Positions 1 through 8,638 of a stretch of 64,000 nt of DNA are shown here, in pieces. Within the stretch, counting starts at the first letter, position 1, and every line of letters starts with the position of its first letter. Below the pieces are notes generated by a model. The model made no database searches. It was not told where the DNA came from and saw nothing but the letters and a program-made list of their open reading frames with translations. The translations under genes were made by a program, and so were the position numbers. Origin of the DNA: Enterobacter cloacae (GTDB taxonomy: Bacteria > Pseudomonadota > Gammaproteobacteria > Enterobacterales > Enterobacteriaceae); assembly GCF_013375935.1 (NCBI RefSeq), contig NZ_CP056117.1:3100001-3164000 (forward strand), written 5' to 3'.

Positions 1-2
1 CT

Positions 3-1525
3 GGAACGCTGGACGTGGAGATACAGGAACAGGACGGCACCGTTCGCCATTTCCGGATGGATACTGCCAATATTCCCTATCTGACGCGGCCTGGCATGGT
101 GCGTTACAAGCTGGCGCTGGGCAAGCCGTCGGATTACCGCCACAACAGCGTGGGACCGGGATTTGCCACGGGGGAATTTTCGTGGGGGATCAATAACGGC
201 TGGTCGCTTTACGGCGGCAGCCTGCTGGCGGGTGACTATAACGCGGTGGCGACGGGCGTCGGTCGTGACCTGCTGGCCTTGGGGGCGGTCTCGTTTGACT
301 TCACCGAGTCGCGTGCCGTGTTGCCGCAGACGGGCAGCCGGTCCGGTGGCTCCTGGCGCCTTAGCTACTCCAAACGCTTTGACGAATACGACAGCCAGGT
401 CACCTTCGCAGGCTATCGCTTCTCGCAGCGTAACTTTATGAATATGTCGGAGTTTTTAAGCGCGCGCTATCACGGTATAGCGGGAAATAACAATAAAGAG
501 CTCTACACCATTGCTTTCAATAAACAGTTTCGGCAGCTGGGGCTTAGTGCGTATGTGAACTATAGCCACCAGACCTACTGGGACCGCCCGGATAACGATA
601 CCTACAACCTCTCGCTATCCCGCTTTTTCGATGCCGGACAGCTTAAAAATCTTGGTCTGACCCTGTCGGCCTATCGCTCTCTTTTTAACCATACACGCGA
701 CGATGGCGCTTACCTGAGCCTCTCGGTGCCGTGGGGTAATGGGGGCACGCTCAATGTCGATGGCCAGGCGGGAAGTTCAGGCAACGGGGCGATGATCGGC
801 TATTTCGACAACATTGACGCAAACAATACCTACCGGATTAAAGCCGGGGTTGCCCGGCAGGGCCGGGCAGCCAGCAGCGGGTACTTTACGCACAAGGGCG
901 ACGTTGCCGAGCTGACCGCTAATACCACCTATGAAGAGGGGCGCTATCGCTCCTGGGGCGGAGCGATTCAGGGGGGGGCCTTACTGCGACGCCAGAGGGC
1001 GTGGCGATGCATCGGGTGAGCAGCATGGGTGGAACGCGAATGATGGTTGATACGGCGGGCATTGCCGGGGTACCCGTCCGCGGATACGGCACGGGAACCC
1101 AGACGAACCGCTTTGGCAAGGCCGTGGTTGCGGATATCAGCAATGGCTATCGCAGCAGCGTCAGCGTGGACGTGAACAACCTGGCCGACAACGTCGAGGC
1201 AACGCGGTCGGTGGTTCAGGGAACGCTGACGGAAGGGGCCATCGGCTACCGCCGTTTTGGAATGATTGCCGGGGAAAAGGCGATGGTGCAGCTGCGTCTT
1301 ACCAACGGCAGCGTTCCACCGTTCGGAGCGACGGTGTTCAGCCATCGTGAGAGCCAGGCCGGGATCGTCGACGATGACGGCATGGTATGGCTAACGGGGA
1401 TGGTCAGCGGGGAGTCGATGCGGGTGATGTGGGATGGGCAAACGCAGTGCGTAGTAACGCTGCCTAACCCCCTGCCGACCGGCGTCCGCGTTCTGCCGTT
1501 AACCTGCCGGCCACAGCAGATATAG
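3..1525 (+). pseudogene. Fimbrial outer-membrane usher, 3' part, frameshifted
   Basis: This is the C-terminal half of a chaperone-usher family usher, the outer-membrane pore that receives chaperone-bound pilins and assembles them. The gene starts upstream of the window. Beta-barrel-like text (LYGGSLLAGDYNAVATGVG, SWRLSYSKRFDEY) runs in one frame up to about 978. It then resumes after a -1 shift with the plug/C-terminal usher pattern (TPEGVAMHRVSS, GIAGVPVRGYG) and ends at 1525. The shift lies at a run of eight G (971-978). Nine G would give an unbroken QGGGLTATPEGV join, which fits the usher consensus. As written the protein would stop at 1019 and lack its C-terminal domains. This may be a sequencing or assembly error, a phase-variable tract, or real decay. 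Family assignment is firm; functional state is open. Confidence 0.9.
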
Positions 1526-1606
1526 CCTTTCAGCCATCCGCGACCGCGGGGAAAACAACCGGGCAACCGTATTCTGCGGTGGCCCAACAACAGCGAGTAT
1601 ATCCGT

Positions 1607-2359
1607 ATGAAACATCATTTATCGTTCACGGGGATCGGAGCAGTGCTGATCTCCGGGCTGCTTTGCCAGAGCGTGCAGGCTGCCGTTACGCTTGACCGCA
1701 CGCGGGCAGTGTTTAACGGCGCGAACAGGTCGATGAGCTTGAACATCTCCAACCAGAACAAGGCGTTGCCCTACCTGGCGCAGGCGTGGATTGAGGATGA
1801 AAAGGGGAACAAAATCAGCGGGCCGCTGGCGGCGCTGCCGCCGCTTCAGCGGGTAGAGCCCGTGGCTAAAGAGCAGGTAAAGCTGCAGCTTACCGATGAT
1901 GCCCAGTCGCTGCCGCAGGACAGAGAATCAATTTTCTACTTTAACCTGCGTGAAATTCCGCCCAAAAGCAGCAAGGCGAACACCCTGCAGATTGCGTTGC
2001 AAACGCGCATCAAGCTTTTCTACCGTCCGGCCTCGCTGCAGCTTGACCGCAATCAGGCCCCGGATCTCTGGCAGAAAAAGCTGGTCTTAACCCGCCACGG
2101 CGAAGGCTACCGCGTCAGTAACCCCAGCCCTTATTACGTGACGCTGGCTGCTGCGTACAATCAGCCGGGCGGCGCGCCCATTGCCGGGTTTGACCCGGTG
2201 ATGATTGCCCCTTTCTCTGAATCGCCGCTCACCGTGAAGGCGGGGGCGCTCGGCAATAAGCCCATTATGACCTGGATTAATGACTATGGCGGCCGGCCAA
2301 AGCTGATGTTCAGCTGCGCGCACGATGTTTGCCGGGTTGTTGACAGCAGGGCTGGATAA
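1607..2359 (+). CDS. Periplasmic fimbrial chaperone (PapD-like)
   Basis: The 250-aa protein has a signal peptide (about residues 1-25, ending SVQAA) followed by the PapD-type N-terminal Ig domain starting AVTLDRTRAVFNG. The motif FYFNLREIPPKS is the hallmark of fimbrial chaperones. A basic strand (ALQTRIKLFYRP) follows, with Arg/Lys in place to anchor the pilin carboxy terminus. The C-terminal Ig domain contains VSNPSPYYVTL. It would hold pilin subunits by donor-strand complementation in the periplasm and deliver them to the usher encoded just upstream. It lies 81 bp after the usher and 5 bp before the first pilin gene, so it is in the same operon. Confidence 0.95.
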   Translation: MKHHLSFTGIGAVLISGLLCQSVQAAVTLDRTRAVFNGANRSMSLNISNQNKALPYLAQAWIEDEKGNKISGPLAALPPLQRVEPVAKEQVKLQLTDDAQSLPQDRESIFYFNLREIPPKSSKANTLQIALQTRIKLFYRPASLQLDRNQAPDLWQKKLVLTRHGEGYRVSNPSPYYVTLAAAYNQPGGAPIAGFDPVMIAPFSESPLTVKAGALGNKPIMTWINDYGGRPKLMFSCAHDVCRVVDSRAG

Positions 2360-2364
2360 GCACG

Positions 2365-2958
2365 ATGAATGAAACGACAAAACGCGCCGCGGTGCTGCTT
2401 ATCGCAAGCGCGCTCGGGCCGGCAATGCCGGCCTTCGCCGACGCGGATAGCTGGGGTGTGGAAGGCGAGCACGGCGAACTGCACGTTTACGGAGAGTTTG
2501 TAGAGGGTGCTTGTCGCCTCGATATGGTCTCGCAAAATCAGGAGATCGATCTGGGGCGCATCACGACGTCGCTTCTGCAAAAGACGGGGTCACGCGGGGA
2601 AGCGCAGGCGTTTATCCTGCGGCTGCGCGACTGCGTCCATGTCGGCGGCAATATGCTTGATTTGCGCACGGGCAATCGCTACTGGGATAGCGCACAGCCA
2701 ATGGTTAGCGTGACGTTCACCGCCCCCGCCGATCCGGACACGCCCGAGCTGGTTAAGGTCAACGGCGTAAGCGGGATGGGCCTGCGTATCACCGACAGCG
2801 CGGGCCGGGACATTAGTCTTGGTCAGCGCGGCGTGCCGCATTTTATCGTGCCGGGAAACGGTGCGATGCTGTACCGCGTGCAGCCGGAACGCACGGCCCA
2901 GGACCTGTTGTCCGGCGAGTGGCGCGCGACGGTAGGATTTGAACTGGACTATGACTAA
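2365..2958 (+). CDS. Fimbrial pilin/minor subunit
   Basis: The 197-aa protein has a signal peptide (to about residue 26, MPAFA) and a pilin fold. Two cysteines (in EGACRLD and RDCVH) are placed as in the conserved pilin disulfide, and it ends in the beta-zipper-like sequence TVGFELDYD. It begins 5 bp after the chaperone gene. The spacing and family suggest a structural or adaptor subunit of the fimbria. I cannot tell whether it is the major rod subunit, an adaptor or a terminator. A major rod gene could also lie upstream of the usher, outside the window. Confidence 0.85.
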   Translation: MNETTKRAAVLLIASALGPAMPAFADADSWGVEGEHGELHVYGEFVEGACRLDMVSQNQEIDLGRITTSLLQKTGSRGEAQAFILRLRDCVHVGGNMLDLRTGNRYWDSAQPMVSVTFTAPADPDTPELVKVNGVSGMGLRITDSAGRDISLGQRGVPHFIVPGNGAMLYRVQPERTAQDLLSGEWRATVGFELDYD

Positions 2959-2968
2959 GGAGCGCGTC

Positions 2969-3466
2969 ATGAAATGTCTGAGCCGCGGCGCTAGCGCGCT
3001 GATGATGGTGGCCGCCGCCGGCGCGACCGCCGGACCGGGATCCAGCAACGTTGACATCGCCATTTCCGGCGAGGTGATTGCTACAGCGTCCTGTACCTTT
3101 TCCAGCAACGAGCCGATAAAGGTCGAATTTGGCGATGTGTACATCAATGAGATCGTGGGGACGGCGTATCGCCAGGCGATCCCGTATCAGGTGAGCTGCC
3201 AGGGCGACCCGGATGGCAAAACGGTGCAGCTGCAGGTATCCGGCACGCCCGCGGGTGGCGATACCAGCAGGCTGCAAACCGATGCCAATGGGCTGACGAT
3301 AAAGCTGCAAAACGGCAGCGCGACCCTGCCGCTTAATCACTGGATCGATTTTGATAGCAGCAGTCCGCCTTCGCTGTATGCGGTGCTTGAAAAGGAGAGC
3401 GGCGCCCGGTTTCAGGACGGCCAGGCATTTAACGCCACGGCAACCCTGAAAGTGGCCTATAACTGA
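2969..3466 (+). CDS. Minor fimbrial pilin (Pap/Mrf-like)
   Basis: The ATG at 2969 follows an AAGGAG Shine-Dalgarno sequence at 2957-2962, giving a 165-aa precursor with a signal peptide ending near TAGPG. The mature part has the pattern of P-pilus/Mrf-type minor pilins: a first cysteine in ATASCTFSSNE, the block VEFGDVYINEIVGTAYRQAIPYQVSC with the second cysteine, and a C-terminal beta strand ATLKVAYN. It probably forms part of the tip fibrillum or an adaptor. It is paralogous to the next gene, which shares the FDNVGIHKVDG / YRQTISYQLVC block. Confidence 0.85.
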   Translation: MKCLSRGASALMMVAAAGATAGPGSSNVDIAISGEVIATASCTFSSNEPIKVEFGDVYINEIVGTAYRQAIPYQVSCQGDPDGKTVQLQVSGTPAGGDTSRLQTDANGLTIKLQNGSATLPLNHWIDFDSSSPPSLYAVLEKESGARFQDGQAFNATATLKVAYN

Positions 3467-3476
3467 GGCAAGAACG

Positions 3477-3998
3477 ATGATTCACACCCTCCTTAATCGC
3501 AGCCGGGCGCGTCTGCGCGGCGCTATTTTTACCCTGGTGCTTTCTGCCTCCGGGCATGCTTTCGCCGTCGCGACCGGCGACAGTAGCGACATCGCGTTTC
3601 ACGGGACGCTGAAAATTCATCCCTGCCACATCAATAACGACCGTGACCTGAGCATTCATTTCGACAATGTTGGTATCCACAAGGTCGACGGGCAGCGCTA
3701 CAGGCAGACCATCAGCTACCAGCTGGTTTGCGATGATATCGATCCAACCTGGCGTTTGACCATGATTGTTAAGGGTAGCGCCGCCTCCTTTGACGCCAGC
3801 GCGCTGAGCACCAATGCGGCTGGGCTGGGGATCCAGATCCTTCAGAACGGGCAGCCGTTTGAGATCAACAAGGCGCTGGATATTACCTATCAAAATCCGC
3901 CAACCCTTGAAGCGGTACCGGTAAAAGATCCGAGCGTCAGCGAGCTGAGTGAAGGGGCGTTTAGCGCAACCGCGACGCTGCTGGCGGAATACCTGTAA
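3477..3998 (+). CDS. Minor fimbrial pilin (Pap/Mrf-like)
   Basis: The 173-aa precursor has a signal peptide (about residues 1-30, SGHAFA). Pilin cysteines lie in KIHPCHINND and SYQLVCDD, and the diagnostic string FDNVGIHKVDGQRYRQTISY is the V-x-G-x-x-Y signature of P-pilus-type minor subunits. The tail GAFSATATLLAEYL forms the donor-strand-accepting F/G strands. It lies 10 bp downstream of the preceding paralogue and probably arose with it by duplication. A tip-fibrillum or adaptor role is inferred from family and order. Confidence 0.85.
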   Translation: MIHTLLNRSRARLRGAIFTLVLSASGHAFAVATGDSSDIAFHGTLKIHPCHINNDRDLSIHFDNVGIHKVDGQRYRQTISYQLVCDDIDPTWRLTMIVKGSAASFDASALSTNAAGLGIQILQNGQPFEINKALDITYQNPPTLEAVPVKDPSVSELSEGAFSATATLLAEYL

Positions 3999-4007
3999 GG
4001 AAATAGC

Positions 4008-4562
4008 ATGGACATATTCTACACGCGGCGCGGGGCGCTGGGATTACTGTTGCTCATCACCACCCACGCCGCGTGTGCGGCGGAGGGCGGCGTAAAAGAA
4101 GTAAGTAATAATCTGCGGTTTGACGGCCAGCTGGTGGCCGATCCCTGTGAGCTCGATCCCGCCTCCGCGGCCATAACCCTCGATTTTGGCACGGTAATCG
4201 ATACGTATCTCTATCTACATACACGCACCCACGCGCAGCCGTTCGTCATCAAGCTCAGGGAGTGCGACCTGACGCTTGGCAATCAGGTTGAAGTGACCTT
4301 TAAGGGCGCTGAGAGCGCGGAGCTCTCCGGCATGTTGGCCGTGACGTCTCCTGTCGATAGCGGTCTGGCCATCGGCATGTCGCTGCCGGACGGCACGCCT
4401 TTACCTTTCAACAAGACGGTAAAGGCGTTTTCACTTCAGAACGGCACCAGCGAGCTGGCGCTGGAAGGTTACGTAATAGGTGAACCAGGCGCGCTCGCCA
4501 ACCGCACACTGCGCCGCGGCGAATTTAGCGCGCTGGCGACGTTTGAGCTTAATTACCCCTAG
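4008..4562 (+). CDS. Fimbrial pilin/adaptor subunit
   Basis: The 184-aa precursor has a cleavable signal (AACAA near residue 25). The pilin cysteines lie in VADPCELDP and LRECDLTLG, followed by LDFGTVIDTYL and a C-terminal ALATFELNYP. The CELDP / LRECDL spacing is that of P-pilus-type pilins at the base or tip. It begins 9 bp after the previous pilin gene and ends just upstream of the adhesin gene, which suggests an adaptor that joins the adhesin to the fibre. The exact role is inferred. Confidence 0.85.
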   Translation: MDIFYTRRGALGLLLLITTHAACAAEGGVKEVSNNLRFDGQLVADPCELDPASAAITLDFGTVIDTYLYLHTRTHAQPFVIKLRECDLTLGNQVEVTFKGAESAELSGMLAVTSPVDSGLAIGMSLPDGTPLPFNKTVKAFSLQNGTSELALEGYVIGEPGALANRTLRRGEFSALATFELNYP

Positions 4563-4572
4563 GGAAAATCTT

Positions 4573-5496
4573 ATGAAGATAAAATTGCCGTTGCTGGCAA
4601 TTCTGCTGCTGCAAAGCGTGGCGGCGTCGGCCTATGAGTGTGACAAGATTGGCTGGCACGGCGGCGACGCCGATATCCATATTAACGTCAGCTCAGATGT
4701 TAATACCGGTAAAAACAGTATCGTCGATCTGGCGCCCCAAATTACCTGCAAGAATACGGCGGGACAGGGCGGCTGGATCGACACCATGTGGCTGGGGGCC
4801 GATGGGGTAAAGCTTGAAAGCGGTATATTTAAAAACCTTAAATATGGCGTCACGATTTCGGGGACCGAACATCCTGCGCCGGTATCAGAAACGAAAATCT
4901 TCGATCTAAACAATGGTGAATCCAGACAATTACCGGTGGTGCTTTATTTTGAACTGACGTCGCTCGGGGAGGAGATTCACATCAAGACCGGCGATAAGCT
5001 GGGGAGTCTGCGATTCGTGCAGACCAATAATAAAGGCGAGCGTCATAACTATACCTGGACCCTCTACGCGTCGAACGATGTGGATATTAATACCTCGACC
5101 TGTAGCGTTATGTCTGGATCGACCTTTAACGTGGATTTAGGGCAGATTGAACGCGGTGATATTGTCTCAGGCGGGACGTCATCGCAAACTGTAAGAAAAG
5201 ATTTCAATATAGTTTGTGACGCGGCGCACACTGTGGATTTTGATGTTAAAATGAGCCTGTTATCTCCGGCCTGGAATAATAAGGCGATTAAAACCAATAA
5301 TGATAATCTGGCTGTGGAAATGCGATGGAATGGGAATGCGATCGCCAACGGAGATAGCCAGAAACTCAGCGTCACGAATGGCAGTTTCACCGTGCCGTTG
5401 AGCTTTACTCCGGTGAAACCGGCTTCGGTCAGCTATGAGAATATTGCAACAGGGGCATTTTCCGCATCGGCGACGATGATTCTGACGCAGTACTGA
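4573..5496 (+). CDS. Two-domain fimbrial tip adhesin
   Basis: I chose the ATG at 4573 because it follows AGGGAA and starts a clear signal peptide (KIKLPLLAILLLQSVAASA). The 307-aa precursor is about twice a pilin in length. The N-terminal part (about residues 23-175, YECDKIGWHGG onward) would be the receptor-binding lectin domain. The C-terminal part (from about 178, STCSVMSGSTFNVDLGQIERGD) is a pilin domain with its own cysteine pair and ends SASATMILTQY. Being last in the operon, after the minor pilins, fits a FimH/MrkD-like adhesin. The ligand cannot be deduced. Base composition is more AT-rich than in the preceding genes. Confidence 0.88.
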   Translation: MKIKLPLLAILLLQSVAASAYECDKIGWHGGDADIHINVSSDVNTGKNSIVDLAPQITCKNTAGQGGWIDTMWLGADGVKLESGIFKNLKYGVTISGTEHPAPVSETKIFDLNNGESRQLPVVLYFELTSLGEEIHIKTGDKLGSLRFVQTNNKGERHNYTWTLYASNDVDINTSTCSVMSGSTFNVDLGQIERGDIVSGGTSSQTVRKDFNIVCDAAHTVDFDVKMSLLSPAWNNKAIKTNNDNLAVEMRWNGNAIANGDSQKLSVTNGSFTVPLSFTPVKPASVSYENIATGAFSASATMILTQY

Positions 5497-6107
5497 CAGG
5501 CTAAGTGGCGTTTTTTGATAGAGTGGTTTCCTGGATATATGTTAAATTTTTGACCATTGATTGGGTCGGGAAAAGGAGTCAAGGTTAGCGACAGATTCGA
5601 CTCCAGAATGCAGTGACTATTCATGTAGCGTGAGGACATTGCTTTATTAGCGGACAAGGATGTTCCGCATTTTTTTTAAACGGCATACGATAATATGTCT
5701 ATCAGGGTCAGATTTAGCTTAATTTAAAGATGTGAATCATATGCTATTTTTCAGCTTGCTGAAGGAGTATATGAAGTTGATTTTAATTGAATGTAAATAA
5801 ATAGTGTGATTTGTTTTGACGATTAACGTATGGGCATCGATCGTTTAAATCAATTATAAAACTATGGATTTACTGTGTTAAGATGATATTTTTACAGAGT
5901 AAAGCATTATCCATAATATTCCATCTGACACATATTAATACCGCAGGTAATTATATTGGTGAGCTGATAATGTAATTGTCCGTTTAGGTATCGTTTAATT
6001 AAATAAATGTGAAATGAACTAATCAGTTGTCGATTAAATGTCTAGAGGCGTGGGTTGAGGCTTTCGGCCATGCATTTTCTTGATGGTATGTTCACTCATC
6101 AAATGAA
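5497..6107. other. AT-rich intergenic region, fimbrial operon to T3SS island
   Basis: This 611-bp stretch has no convincing ORF. It contains one terminator-like hairpin (5650-5677) and is otherwise strongly AT-rich with no recognisable gene. It must hold the promoter of the winged-helix regulator gene that follows. AT-rich DNA of this kind in enteric islands is commonly silenced by H-NS; that is inference. Confidence 0.6.
5650..5677 (+). terminator. Rho-independent terminator of the fimbrial operon
   Basis: GCGGA (5650-5654) pairs with TCCGC (5664-5668), followed by a run of eight T. It is the first good hairpin-plus-T-run after the adhesin stop, 154 bp downstream. Confidence 0.6.
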
Positions 6108-6911
6108 ATGACTGAGGGATCTAAATTGAAAAATAGCTCAACGAAGCAAGGCAAGATTTTCTTTCTTGATTACACTTTTAATCCGGCATTAAGAACCTTA
6201 CAACGCGAAGATACAATCCTGCAGTTGAGAAAAAAACAGTCAGACGTTCTGGCCCTGCTTTGCGCCAAATATCCATCCCCGGTTTCTCAGGACGAGTTTC
6301 TTTCGGAAGTTTGGGATGGCAGCTATGTTACCTCCCAGAGTATTGCGCAAATGATACGTTCATTACGCATTAGCCTTAAAGATGAATCTAAGAACATTAT
6401 CGTCACTATTCCAAAGTTAGGCTATCAGCTTACCGCCGAACCCACCTGGGAGGCGTCGCTATCAGAGCCCGAACTGGAGCCTGACACGCTAAACGAACGT
6501 TCCCCGGCGGCAGGAACGATTGAACTGGACAACATCTCTTATTCAGCTAAACCCATTACCAGCTATCAGCCCGCTCCCCCCACAACGTCAATGACGGTTG
6601 TATCCTATGTGCCACAGCACAAGCCGGTGGGGCGAAAGCTGACGTCAAGGAAGTGGTTTATTTTCGCCGTCGCAACGTTAAGCATCTTTTTGGCGGGGGT
6701 GGCCATGGGGGCAAGGGGATATGCACAGGATCTTTTTGAAGAAAAGAAGGTCTTCTTTTCTGGCGGACTGCTGGCGCAGTACAGTAAGACCAGGCTTATG
6801 GATAATTATTTATACTGTTGCAAAACGGATCACGGACTGGTTTGTAGCCCCAGGGCGTCCATGCTTATGGGAAAATGCACGCTGCATACCGAAGCTATCA
6901 AAGCAGACTAA
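6108..6911 (+). CDS. ToxR/CadC-like membrane-anchored winged-helix regulator
   Basis: The 267-aa protein has an N-terminal OmpR/ToxR-type winged helix (about residues 15-108: LRKKQSDVLALLCAKYP, QDEFLSEVW, SIAQMIRSLRISLKD, IVTIPKLGYQL). A proline-rich linker follows, then one membrane segment (about 181-205, WFIFAVATLSIFLAGVAMG). The roughly 60-residue periplasmic tail holds four cysteines (YCC, VCS, KCT). It would bind DNA from the inner membrane and sense the periplasm. In Salmonella the winged-helix regulator HilA is encoded beside iagB; here this gene faces iagB, so it may govern the secretion island (inference). A TTG at 6126 with GAGGG upstream is an alternative start. Confidence 0.85.
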   Translation: MTEGSKLKNSSTKQGKIFFLDYTFNPALRTLQREDTILQLRKKQSDVLALLCAKYPSPVSQDEFLSEVWDGSYVTSQSIAQMIRSLRISLKDESKNIIVTIPKLGYQLTAEPTWEASLSEPELEPDTLNERSPAAGTIELDNISYSAKPITSYQPAPPTTSMTVVSYVPQHKPVGRKLTSRKWFIFAVATLSIFLAGVAMGARGYAQDLFEEKKVFFSGGLLAQYSKTRLMDNYLYCCKTDHGLVCSPRASMLMGKCTLHTEAIKAD

Positions 6912-7007
6912 TCTCAGGCTCTGAATCTTTTACTCGTTAAATTAGCCTTAATTTAAGATAAGTGACGGCGTTATTTACCTCTCTATTCCAGATCATGCTG
7001 ACTAAAA

Positions 7008-7037
7008 CAATAACGCAGGCCAGCGCCTGCGTTATTG
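7008..7037. terminator. Bidirectional terminator between regulator and iagB
   Basis: A perfect 13-bp inverted repeat (7008-7020 and 7025-7037) with a CAGC loop lies between convergent genes. It is flanked by short T-rich stretches on both strands, so it can stop transcription from either side. Confidence 0.8.
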
Positions 7038-7044
7038 CTTTAAC

Positions 7045-7542
7045 TTACCGGCATGAGAAAAGCGTTGGGACGCTGTGCGAGGGGGGAACGGCAATTTTGT
7101 CGAGGGTGGCCGTCTGATGGGCAATAAGTGAGACGATGTTTCGCACATACTTTTCACGCTGAGCTGCCGTTCGTGAATGGTAGCTGCCAATGCCGTCCCA
7201 GGTATAACCATAACGCTCAATTTTCTGCTTTAGTATCCAGGTTCCCGAGAACACATTGGCGCAGCTGTCCTTGCGCAGGCGCTGCTCATCAATCCCCCGG
7301 CTTTTGAGACTGCTAAAATGCACCGTGTTAATCTGCATGATGCCGACGTCCACGGTTTTATTTTTATTGAAATTCAGCGCCTGCGGCTGATTCCTGGATT
7401 CGTGCCAGATTATCGCTTTGATAAGCAGTGGGTTGACCTGGAAACATTGTGCTGCCTGAGTAATACAGTCGCCGTTTTGAGCGAAAGCATGAAAAGAGAG
7501 GAAGAAAGGGCTGGCGAGAGCAATAACGGTTTTAATCTGCAT
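7045..7542 (-). CDS. iagB: Specialised lytic transglycosylase of the T3SS
   Basis: This 165-aa exported SLT-family muramidase opens peptidoglycan for the needle complex. It has a signal peptide ending SFHAFAQ, the catalytic glutamate in IIWHESRNQP, and the typical motifs NKTVDVGIMQIN and YGYTWDGIGSYHS. Its length matches Salmonella IagB (about 160 aa). It is the last gene of the minus-strand prg/org block, 42 bp after orgC. In Salmonella iagB follows hilA; here it sits next to a different winged-helix regulator. Confidence 0.93.
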   Translation of the reverse strand: MQIKTVIALASPFFLSFHAFAQNGDCITQAAQCFQVNPLLIKAIIWHESRNQPQALNFNKNKTVDVGIMQINTVHFSSLKSRGIDEQRLRKDSCANVFSGTWILKQKIERYGYTWDGIGSYHSRTAAQREKYVRNIVSLIAHQTATLDKIAVPPSHSVPTLFSCR

Positions 7543-7584
7543 AATGTAAATACCCGGCGCTACGCCGGGTCTGGGCTGAATGAA

Positions 7585-7959
7585 TTAGAGGGAAGTATCG
7601 TCGTCGGTTTTGGTGAAGCTTTTGTACAGCATGTTGTTGTAAAACATATTCACGCCAAGCATCTGGGTCGTCATCCTGTCGAGGGTGCTGTCGGTATATG
7701 TCTTATATTCCGGGTCTTTGCGCAGGGTGCCATCAGCAATGAGGATCGCCGAGTTTAGCTGCTGCATTGAAATCTTTTCACCCGGGGCGGCCAGATTTTT
7801 AAGCTGTGCGAGCACCTCATTGAGTGAACCTTCAGGCTGGTTTTGTTTAAAAAAATCCAGCACCTTAGTGTTAAAATTGCTGCCCGTAGCGTTTTCTTCA
7901 TCTGATGCGCTGGAGTATGCGGCAAGCGCCGCAGCGGAGACCGGGTTAATCTGACTCAT
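7585..7959 (-). CDS. orgC: OrgC-like T3SS accessory protein
   Basis: I place the start at the ATG at 7959 (AGGAAGAG seven bases upstream), giving 124 aa. A longer frame exists upstream but would overlap orgB further. The protein is mostly helical (TKVLDFFKQNQ, LNEVLAQLKNLAA, TQMLGVNMFYNNMLYKSF) and has no signal peptide. It overlaps the end of orgB, the position of orgC in SPI-1, where OrgC is a secreted protein reported to promote needle polymerisation. Assignment rests mainly on position and size; I did not recognise strong sequence identity. Confidence 0.65.
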   Translation of the reverse strand: MSQINPVSAAALAAYSSASDEENATGSNFNTKVLDFFKQNQPEGSLNEVLAQLKNLAAPGEKISMQQLNSAILIADGTLRKDPEYKTYTDSTLDRMTTQMLGVNMFYNNMLYKSFTKTDDDTSL

Positions 7960-8638
7960 CGTGCTCTTCCTGTTGATGTTCTGAATAAGTGGAGGTGAGG
8001 GGGATTTGGTTACTGAGGCCAATAAGTTGACTGGCGATATCTCGCAGCACGTCAGGGGCCAGATGGGACATCACCGCTTCGGTGGGAGCAACCTTTTCAT
8101 CGGCATGATGTAGCCATTGGCGACAGAGTGATTCACTGGGAAAGCGGATGGCATCCATATCATTTTGCACGGTGATATGGTTGTCATCGGTGAACTGATA
8201 GTTTGAGGCGTCGGCGCCTTCCGGCAGCTTCACGGCAGTGGGGATGATGATCCGCAGCGCCTTCTGATGACCGCACTTTTCCTGTAAATGATGAATAATT
8301 CGATTCACGATCATCGTGTCGTGCAGCGCGCCTTTAAGCGCATCACCGACCTGCTCGCGGAACTGCATCTGGTGCTGGCGTTGCAGGCGCTGATAATCAT
8401 CAATCAGTGCCACAAGCTGGTCGAAGAACAGGCGAAAACCGGCTTCAAAGCCCTGTTTTTCACAGCTCTCTCGTAGCCTGATGGTCTGTAGTTCATATTC
8501 CGCGTGAATTTCACTGCAGCGGCTGAGGGTTCGTTCCAGCGCTACGGTCATTCGCTGATGGCGAGTCCGTTCACCGGACTTAACCACAACCTGATTATCG
8601 ATATCTTCAGGTAAGGTATCAGTAGTAATGGTTCGCAT
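7946..8638 (-). CDS. orgB: T3SS ATPase stator (SctL family)
   Basis: The 230-aa cytoplasmic protein matches the size of Salmonella OrgB. A central helical stretch (RCSEIHAEYELQTIRL, LVALIDDYQRLQRQHQMQF) and a C-terminal FliH/SctL-like domain fit the stator. The stator links the InvC ATPase to the OrgA/SpaO sorting platform and regulates its ATP hydrolysis. The start overlaps the orgA end by 20 bp, indicating translational coupling. Confidence 0.88.
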   Translation of the reverse strand: MRTITTDTLPEDIDNQVVVKSGERTRHQRMTVALERTLSRCSEIHAEYELQTIRLRESCEKQGFEAGFRLFFDQLVALIDDYQRLQRQHQMQFREQVGDALKGALHDTMIVNRIIHHLQEKCGHQKALRIIIPTAVKLPEGADASNYQFTDDNHITVQNDMDAIRFPSESLCRQWLHHADEKVAPTEAVMSHLAPDVLRDIASQLIGLSNQIPLTSTYSEHQQEEHDESD

